Positions 8,633 to 13,424 of a DNA stretch of 16,499 bases are shown piece by piece. Each line of letters starts with the position of its first letter. Within the stretch, counting starts at the first letter, position 1. Position numbers and translations under genes: made by a program. The notes beneath the pieces were generated by a model. It did no database searches, was not told where the DNA came from, and saw nothing but the letters and a program-made list of their open reading frames with translations. This stretch comes from Parvularculaceae bacterium (GTDB lineage: Bacteria > Pseudomonadota > Alphaproteobacteria > Caulobacterales > Parvularculaceae): contig SHAI01000025.1 in NCBI GenBank assembly GCA_004213235.1, forward strand, positions 1-16,499. Reading direction: 5' to 3'.

Positions 8633-8785
8633 CTATCGGCGCAAGCTAGGCCGACGTCGAACCAGAGTGCGAAATAATCGGATAGACTTCAATTGCGCGC
8701 GTTGACCCAGCATCAATATTTTCCGACGCCCTGCAATCAAACGCTGTTGTTGCCGGCGGCGGAGCCTCGCGCGCGTCTTTTTCAT
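8633..8785 (-). CDS. possible 50-residue strongly basic peptide between rpoZ and rsh
   Basis: Unrecognised small ORF filling most of the 284-nt gap between rpoZ and rsh. ATG at 8785, TAG at 8633-8635. The start is preceded by AAGGAG with 5 nt spacing (8791-8796), as good a ribosome binding site as any in the window. The product begins MKKTRARLRRRQQQRL and ends RTLVRRRPSLRR: 16 Arg and 4 Lys in 50 residues, no Asp or Glu. A non-polar patch KILML sits at 22-26. That composition would suit RNA, ribosome or membrane-surface binding. Against coding: several codons are rare-looking (AGG, CGA, ATA), and Arg-rich frames arise by chance in GC-rich DNA. A 6-bp inverted repeat (AGGATC/GATCCT, 8799-8821) lies just upstream of the ribosome binding site. 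Function unknown. Confidence 0.4.
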   Translation of the reverse strand: MKKTRARLRRRQQQRLIAGRRKILMLGQRAQLKSIRLFRTLVRRRPSLRR

Positions 8786-8798
8786 GGTCGCTCCTTGA

Positions 8799-8821
8799 AG
8801 GATCGACAAACTGATGATCCT
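8799..8821 (-). repeat. 6-bp inverted repeat before the small basic ORF
   Basis: AGGATC (8799-8804) and GATCCT (8816-8821) can pair around an 11-nt loop. The stem ends about 2 nt from the AAGGAG of the 50-residue ORF, so it could affect initiation there. There is no following T run on the minus strand, so it is not a standard terminator of rpoZ. Confidence 0.35.
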
Positions 8822-8853
8822 AAGTCACCTACCCGTGGCCAGGTTCACCGAAT

Positions 8854-9219
8854 TTAACTCTTGGGCAGCGACTGAGGTGTTGTCATACCCGCAGCCTTGA
8901 TTGCCTGGAGATACTTTTCCTGGTCGGTCTGGTCGAATTCCGGCATGTCAGCCTTCTCACCAACCTCTGTGTTTTCATCGCCCTCTTCCACTTCGAACTG
9001 GCGTTGAAGCGAGACAACCAGATCTTCCTGGATGTTTTCAGGCTGAAGTTCTTCGTCGGCAATTTCACGAAGGGCCACGACAGGGTTTTTGTCATTGTCG
9101 CGATCGACAAGAAGCGGTGCCCCGGACGACAGAACACGGGCACGATGTGCCGCTAGCAAAACCAGATTGAACCGATTGGGGACTTTCTCAACACAATCTT
9201 CAACGGTGACGCGTGCCAT
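8854..9219 (-). CDS. rpoZ: RNA polymerase omega subunit
   Basis: Small subunit that chaperones beta-prime assembly and helps form the (p)ppGpp site on RNA polymerase. The 121-residue protein starts MARVTVEDCVEKVPNRFNLV, the conserved omega N-terminus. It continues with LLAAHRARVLSSG and KNPVVALREIADEEL, also conserved. The C-terminal third is acidic and variable (EVEEGDENTEVGEKADMPEF), normal for alphaproteobacterial omegas. GGAG lies 7 nt before the ATG at 9219. The gene precedes the alarmone enzyme rsh, a recurring pairing. The 224-nt region upstream holds an unusual 15-bp-period repeat and presumably the promoter. Confidence 0.95.
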   Translation of the reverse strand: MARVTVEDCVEKVPNRFNLVLLAAHRARVLSSGAPLLVDRDNDKNPVVALREIADEELQPENIQEDLVVSLQRQFEVEEGDENTEVGEKADMPEFDQTDQEKYLQAIKAAGMTTPQSLPKS

Positions 9220-9252
9220 TTACGTTCTCCAATATCGCCAGAAATCGCTTCT

Positions 9253-9291
9253 GTTTATCGTTCAGCTGATAATCGTTTATCCGATAATCGT
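9253..9291. repeat. three-copy, 15-bp-period repeat upstream of rpoZ
   Basis: GATAATCGT appears at 9268-9276 and 9283-9291, with a 7-of-9 match GTTTATCGT at 9253-9261; the period is exactly 15 bp. Within it TTATCCGATAA forms a 5-1-5 palindrome. It lies about 34-72 nt upstream of the rpoZ start in a 224-nt folK-rpoZ gap (9220-9443) that otherwise shows no gene. It could be an operator array or a simple tandem duplication. Confidence 0.65.
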
Positions 9292-9443
9292 TCATCGTCC
9301 GGTGGCTCGGCGACAGTTTTTTTCATATTCGGTCAGCAAATATGGGGATTAGCGCCGAAGCCATGCGATGTGAGCAGCGGATATACGGCCCATCAACCTA
9401 GAAAACAACACCTTATCGCGTTGCAAAAGAAATCCCGACTGAA

Positions 9444-9992
9444 TCAATCACGCCAGAGTGTTGGTTGGCGCGCTGTGCGCGGGCCAAGGGTGAGGTGAAA
9501 TTCTTCCATTGGCAGCGCCGAGACAGGCTGCAGGCCGCTTAATAGATCATCGGCACGGCAGCCACTCAATGGATGACGCCAGTCGGGCGCAATGTCACAA
9601 ATCGGCGCAAGTACAAAATCGCGTTCGGCAATACCCGGGTGCGGCAGCTTCAACGCCTCTTTGGTGTCCCCTTGCATTATCTGCTCACCATAGACCAATA
9701 GGTCGAGATCAAGCGTCCGCGGCGCATTCGGGTCTGTCCTTCGACGGCTAAACGCGTTCTCAATTCGACGTAACGCTGCCAGTAGAGCTTGCGGGCTCTT
9801 TTGGGTGGTTACCATTGCAACTGCATTTGCATAGGGCGGCAAAGACGGGTCAGGCCAAGACGGCGCGCGGTAAAGGCGCGACACGGCGGACACATCGACC
9901 GTGCGCGCGATGGCATCCAACGCGAATTGCAATACGCTAGGCGGTTCCATGCCACAAAAGGGCAAATTTGATCCCATACCAACGAGAATCAT
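9444..9992 (-). CDS. folK: 2-amino-4-hydroxy-6-hydroxymethyldihydropteridine diphosphokinase (HPPK)
   Basis: Transfers pyrophosphate from ATP to the 6-hydroxymethyl group of dihydropterin, the step before dihydropteroate synthase in folate synthesis. The 182-residue protein starts with a beta-strand ILVGMGSNL and keeps the signature RTLDLDLLVYG (92-102), whose D95 and D97 bind the two magnesium ions. PHPGIAERDFVLAPICDIAP (117-136) is the other strongly conserved stretch. The ATG at 9992 has no clear ribosome binding site. It is first in the minus-strand run and divergent from the NYN gene across 78 nt; the 224-nt gap to rpoZ suggests rpoZ may have its own promoter. Confidence 0.94.
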   Translation of the reverse strand: MILVGMGSNLPFCGMEPPSVLQFALDAIARTVDVSAVSRLYRAPSWPDPSLPPYANAVAMVTTQKSPQALLAALRRIENAFSRRRTDPNAPRTLDLDLLVYGEQIMQGDTKEALKLPHPGIAERDFVLAPICDIAPDWRHPLSGCRADDLLSGLQPVSALPMEEFHLTLGPRTARQPTLWRD

Positions 9993-10070
9993 GACGTTTA
10001 GATCAAGTTAACCATTTTTTTAAGCGGACACGGCCAATTCGGTAAGAACGCATATTTTCTGGAGCAATTT

Positions 10071-10715
10071 ATGACAGATTTCCTTGGGCTACGCGACGAC
10101 GAACGCACAGCTCTATTTATTGACGGCGCTAATTTATACAAATCAGCCCGCAGCCTCGGCTTCGATATGGACTATAAAAGCCTATTGGCCAAGTCCCGGG
10201 ACTATGGCCGGCTGGTTCGGGCATATTATTACACCTCCATGCAAGAAGACCGCGATCAGGATTACTCCCCCTTGCGGCCACTTGTGGATTGGCTCGACTA
10301 TAACGGCTACACAATGGTCACCAAGCTGGCCCGTGAATTCACCGACCAGCAAGGCCGCAAGCGCTTTAAAGGATCTATCGATATCGAGCTCGCGGTCGAC
10401 ATGGTCAACCTGGCGGAAAAGCTGGACCATATCGTGCTGTTCACCGGAAATGGTGATTTCAGACACGCTATCCAAACAGTACAAGCGCGCGGCGTTCGCG
10501 TAACCGTTATCTCCACTGCCAAATCCCAGCCGCCAATGGCGTCGGACGAACTGCGCCGCCAGGCGGATACCTTTATCGACCTGGCGGACATTCAAAAGCT
10601 GATCGGTCGCGCCGGCGGGCAGCCAAAGCCACGTTTGAAGGATGAACCGAACGGCGATTTGCCAGACAATTTCGATGACGGATATGGTGATTATGGCGAT
10701 GATGACGACTATTGA
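10071..10715 (+). CDS. NYN domain (LabA-like PIN superfamily) protein
   Basis: Probable metal-dependent RNA-binding protein or ribonuclease of the NYN/PIN fold. This family is widely conserved beside folK and rpoZ in alphaproteobacteria, but its substrate is not firmly known. The 214-residue protein has the first acidic motif LFIDGANLYKSA (15-26, D18), the second region GSIDIELAVDM (101-111, D104 and D110) and the third, FTGNGDFRHAI (124-134, D129). The family's usual SGDGDF or SGDSDF is here TGNGDF, so one acidic residue is Asn127. PPMASDELRRQADTFIDL (154-171) is a conserved family tail. The last 25 residues are Asp/Gly/Tyr-rich (DDGYGDYGDDDDY) and likely disordered. GGAG precedes the ATG at 10071 by 6 nt. 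Confidence 0.88.
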   Translation: MTDFLGLRDDERTALFIDGANLYKSARSLGFDMDYKSLLAKSRDYGRLVRAYYYTSMQEDRDQDYSPLRPLVDWLDYNGYTMVTKLAREFTDQQGRKRFKGSIDIELAVDMVNLAEKLDHIVLFTGNGDFRHAIQTVQARGVRVTVISTAKSQPPMASDELRRQADTFIDLADIQKLIGRAGGQPKPRLKDEPNGDLPDNFDDGYGDYGDDDDY

Positions 10716-10726
10716 TCATCCGCATC

Positions 10727-11389
10727 ATGTCACCACTTAACATGGATAGGCCAACGGCCGAGCCGGCGGAAAATTGCCCGCTATGCCCGAGGCTTGTGGC
10801 ATTTCGACATGAAAATAAAGCTGCGCATCCAGACTGGTTCAATGGGGCCGTCCCGTCGTTTGGAGATGACAAGGCAGAGCTTCTGATTGTCGGATTAGCG
10901 CCGGGCATGCAGGGGGCGAACAAGACCGGCCGCCCATTCACGGGGGATTATGCCGGCGATCTGCTTTACGAAACCATGGCCGAACATGGCTTTTCGAAAG
11001 GCTCCTATGGCGCTCACCCCGACGATGGTCTGGTTCTTGTGAACGCCATGATCACCAATGCTGTGCGCTGCGTGCCGCCGCAGAATAAGCCAATTGGCGC
11101 AGAAGCAACTGCCTGCCGCCCTTTCCTGACAGCACGCCTTGCAGCGATGCCAAATTTGAAAGCCGTACTTTGTCTCGGCAAAATCGCCCATGACAATGTA
11201 TTAAAAGCACTAGGCCTTCGCCTTGCCGCACACCCATTTGCTCATGCTGCGATGCACCGCCCTGCGAACATAGAGTTTACCATCTATGACAGCTATCATT
11301 GCTCGCGTTACAACACGAACACTGGCAGATTGACGTCAGAAATGTTTTCCCATGTGTTTTCATTGATCCGGCGAGATCTTGGAGAATGA
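10727..11389 (+). CDS. family 5 uracil-DNA glycosylase (UdgB type)
   Basis: Removes uracil and probably other deaminated bases from DNA to begin base excision repair. From the ATG at 10727 the protein has 220 residues. Motif A is GLAPGMQGANKTGRPFTGD (56-74); it lacks the catalytic Asp or Asn of families 1 and 4, as expected for family 5. Motif B is SYHCSRYNTNTGRLT (189-203). Four cysteines, C17, C20, C115 and C130, are placed as the iron-sulfur ligands of the family 4/5 enzymes. The start is uncertain: TTG at 10712, ATG at 10727 and ATG at 10742 are all in frame and none has a good ribosome binding site. The gene follows the NYN stop almost directly, so it is probably coupled to it. Its stop overlaps a downstream ATG (ATGA). 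Confidence 0.9.
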   Translation: MSPLNMDRPTAEPAENCPLCPRLVAFRHENKAAHPDWFNGAVPSFGDDKAELLIVGLAPGMQGANKTGRPFTGDYAGDLLYETMAEHGFSKGSYGAHPDDGLVLVNAMITNAVRCVPPQNKPIGAEATACRPFLTARLAAMPNLKAVLCLGKIAHDNVLKALGLRLAAHPFAHAAMHRPANIEFTIYDSYHCSRYNTNTGRLTSEMFSHVFSLIRRDLGE

Positions 11390-11391
11390 AC

Positions 11392-11439
11392 ATGCCCGAA
11401 TATCGCATTTTCGAATTCACGAAGGGATTGATCTCGTGA
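11392..11439 (+). CDS. possible 15-codon bridging or leader ORF
   Basis: ATG at 11392 is preceded by GGAG at 11381-11384 with 7 nt spacing, and the frame runs for 15 codons (MPEYRIFEFTKGLIS) to a TGA at 11437-11439. That TGA overlaps the GTG start of the membrane protein gene (GTGA). An in-frame ATG at 11386 also overlaps the glycosylase stop (ATGA). The peptide itself is not recognised; its likely role, if any, is to carry ribosomes from the glycosylase gene to the next gene. It could equally be a coincidence of two overlapping motifs. Confidence 0.3.
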   Translation: MPEYRIFEFTKGLIS

Positions 11440-11906
11440 GCCGGCGTAATTGGGGTCTGCCGACCAAAGACGGTCCGCTGCGACAGGCCCGCGATTCAAA
11501 ACCTGTCCTAACGCTCAGTGTAACGATGGTGTTTGGTATCATCGCAACGGCGTTTGCGGCCATGTCGTTTTCGATGGCGCGCGGTGGTGCCCCCGGGTTT
11601 TTCCAGGGCTGGACGGGCGGCGGTGCCATTATTGCCGCCGGCTTTGGTGCCTGGGTTTATATCTTCATCTCCATGCCGCGTTTTGCTGCCAAGTTTACCG
11701 GCGGTGATGGTTTTTCGGTGCTGCTCTGGTTTTATGCCCGCGCGACCCTTGCGATTTGCCTGTGCTTTGCCGGCGCACACGTCTTGCTGGCAAATGGCCC
11801 CGCATCACTCGCGGCCATGGCATTTTGCGTAGCCGGCGGGGCAGCGGCGGCAGCTGCGTTTCAGACTGTCATGACTTTCGTCCCGGTGGAAGCTGCGGGG
11901 GATTAA
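11436..11906 (+). CDS. small four-helix membrane protein, unknown function
   Basis: Hypothetical inner-membrane protein of 156 residues, not assigned to a family. A basic N-terminal segment (MSRRNWGLPTKDGPLRQAR) precedes four hydrophobic stretches at about 23-45, 60-80, 94-118 and 122-149, the last very Ala/Gly-rich. Under the positive-inside rule the N-terminus should be cytoplasmic. I chose the GTG at 11436 because GAAGGG lies 9 nt upstream (11421-11426) and the upstream part of the open frame (from 11379) reads as non-membrane sequence overlapping the glycosylase end. It is last of the NYN-glycosylase run and ends tail-to-tail with smpB, the two stop codons sharing the bases TTAA at 11903-11906. 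Coding status is likely from the hydrophobic pattern; function is open. Confidence 0.7.
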   Translation: MSRRNWGLPTKDGPLRQARDSKPVLTLSVTMVFGIIATAFAAMSFSMARGGAPGFFQGWTGGGAIIAAGFGAWVYIFISMPRFAAKFTGGDGFSVLLWFYARATLAICLCFAGAHVLLANGPASLAAMAFCVAGGAAAAAAFQTVMTFVPVEAAGD

Positions 11907-12382
11907 CCCCGATCCCGCAGTAATCGCTGTTGTTGGCGCGACCAGTCGCGATCTTTGACGACATTTCGTTTGTCGTGCGCCTTGCGGCCTTTGCCGATCC
12001 CGATTTCCAGCTTTGCCACGCCGCGATCATTGAAATAAAGCCGCAATGGCGCGAGGCTGTAGCCTTTGCGCTCAACCGCCTGGACGAGGCGGGCAATCTC
12101 TCGTTTGTGAAGCAGCAATTTCCGGGGGCGTTTTGGTTCGTGATTTTCGCGATTGCCGGCGGAATATTCCGGGATATTGGCGTTGATCAACCAGATCCCG
12201 TCGTTCTCCGGCGCCGCATAAGCCTCTTTTATCGTCGCATGCCCCTCGCGCAATGCTTTGACCTCAGTACCGGTCAACACAAGACCCGCTTCGATAACGT
12301 CTTCAATGTCGTAATCGCGGCGCGCCTGGCGGTTATCCGCGATGGTTTTGCGCTTTGGATCAGCCTGTTTTTTCGCCGCCAT
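11903..12382 (-). CDS. smpB: SsrA (tmRNA)-binding protein SmpB
   Basis: Delivers tmRNA to stalled ribosomes for trans-translation. The 159-residue protein has the SmpB core ADNRQARRDYDIEDVIEAGL (15-34), GTEVKALREGHA (38-49) and LLLHKREIARL (89-99). The C-terminal tail contains IGIGKGRKAHDKRNVVKDRD (127-146), the basic segment that reaches the decoding path in the ribosome. The ATG at 12382 shares its base with the dapA stop (TAATG), so translation is coupled to dapA. No tmRNA gene is visible in this window; alphaproteobacteria usually encode a permuted two-piece tmRNA elsewhere. The 3' end overlaps the convergent membrane protein gene by 4 bases. Confidence 0.96.
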   Translation of the reverse strand: MAAKKQADPKRKTIADNRQARRDYDIEDVIEAGLVLTGTEVKALREGHATIKEAYAAPENDGIWLINANIPEYSAGNRENHEPKRPRKLLLHKREIARLVQAVERKGYSLAPLRLYFNDRGVAKLEIGIGKGRKAHDKRNVVKDRDWSRQQQRLLRDRG

Positions 12383-13263
12383 TAGCTGTCGATACCTAAT
12401 TCATCCAATACCCGGTCAATGCGTTCCGTCACACGTTGACTTGGCATGACCAAGGGCAGCCGAACATCTGGTGTGCACAGATTAAGGCGGGAGAGTGCGT
12501 ATTTTGCCGGGCTCGGACTCGTCTCAGCAAACAAGATTTCATGGAGCGGCGCGAGCTTGTCCTGAACAGCGACTGCGCTGGCAAAATCGCCGGACAGCGT
12601 GGCCTTTTGCATCTTCGCGCACAGTGACGGCGCAATATTTGCCGTCACGCCAATGCAGCCCACCCCGCCCATGGCGTTGAAACCTACCGCCGTCATATCC
12701 TCGCCGGACAGCTGAATAAAATCTGCCCCGCTCGCCAGGCGCTGCAGCGCCACGCGTGCCAGATCGCCCGTGGCATCTTTAATACCGATAATTCGCGGCA
12801 ATGCAGATAAAGTCGCAATGGTCTCGACACTCAATGAAACCATTGTTCGGCCAGGCACATTGTACAGGAACATTGGCAATTCGGTCGCGTCATGCACGGC
12901 GGTGAAATGCGCAATCAATCCAGCTTGCGTTGGCTTGTTGTAGTATCCGGTTACGGTGAGTAAGGCATCAGCCCCTGCCTGTTGTGAAAATCGGGCAAGT
13001 TCGATCGCTTCTGCCGTGGAATTCGAGCCTGCCCCGGCGACAACCGGCACACGTCCCGCTGCGGCTTCGACGGCAAGCTCGATGACGCGGTGATGCTCCT
13101 CATGGCTCAATGTCGCCGATTCGCCCGTCGTCCCCGCCGGCACGATTGCGCTGGATCCATTAACCACCTGCCTATCAACCAGACGCTGGAACGCATCATC
13201 ATCAAGAACGCCGCCTCGAAACGGGGTGACAAGCGCGGTAATCGATCCTGACAGGTCAATCAT
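12382..13263 (-). CDS. dapA: 4-hydroxy-tetrahydrodipicolinate synthase
   Basis: Condenses pyruvate with aspartate semialdehyde, the first committed step to lysine and diaminopimelate for peptidoglycan. From the ATG at 13263 the protein has 293 residues, matching E. coli DapA (292). GTTGES (44-49) holds T45; YNVPGRT (134-140) holds the proton-relay tyrosine Y134 and R139; IKDATGD (161-167) holds the Schiff-base lysine K162. AAGGA lies about 9 nt upstream of the chosen start. The frame stays open to 13362, but that 33-residue extension has no family resemblance. Downstream it overlaps smpB by one base. Upstream is a 161-nt divergent gap shared with the lytic transglycosylase gene, containing a 10-bp GC palindrome (13300-13309) but no clear promoter. 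Confidence 0.96.
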   Translation of the reverse strand: MIDLSGSITALVTPFRGGVLDDDAFQRLVDRQVVNGSSAIVPAGTTGESATLSHEEHHRVIELAVEAAAGRVPVVAGAGSNSTAEAIELARFSQQAGADALLTVTGYYNKPTQAGLIAHFTAVHDATELPMFLYNVPGRTMVSLSVETIATLSALPRIIGIKDATGDLARVALQRLASGADFIQLSGEDMTAVGFNAMGGVGCIGVTANIAPSLCAKMQKATLSGDFASAVAVQDKLAPLHEILFAETSPSPAKYALSRLNLCTPDVRLPLVMPSQRVTERIDRVLDELGIDS

Positions 13264-13379
13264 GTTAAAAAATTCCTTTCGCAGCGTTCGATACGCGCAC
13301 CGCGCGCGGCTTCGCAAGGGGCCTTTGACGTCGAATTGCTCAAAAACTGACGCGGGGGTCATGAATTTAAACGCAATCC

Positions 13380-13388
13380 TGCTATGGT
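13380..13388 (+). promoter_or_regulatory. possible extended -10 element for the lytic transglycosylase gene
   Basis: TGCTATGGT fits a TGn-extended -10 hexamer 37 nt before the ATG at 13425. No good -35 lies 16-18 nt upstream, which extended -10 promoters can tolerate. Weak, pattern-only call. Confidence 0.2.
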
Positions 13389-13424
13389 GACCAGATTAAG
13401 GGGTTTTCGTGGAGTTGATGGGAC

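Noticed and set aside
13325..13330. TTGACG as a -35 box for the transglycosylase gene
   Set aside because: Good -35 match, but no -10-like hexamer lies 16-18 nt downstream on the same strand.
13264..13362. Upstream extension of dapA
   Set aside because: No DapA similarity, whereas the ATG at 13263 gives the standard length and a ribosome binding site.
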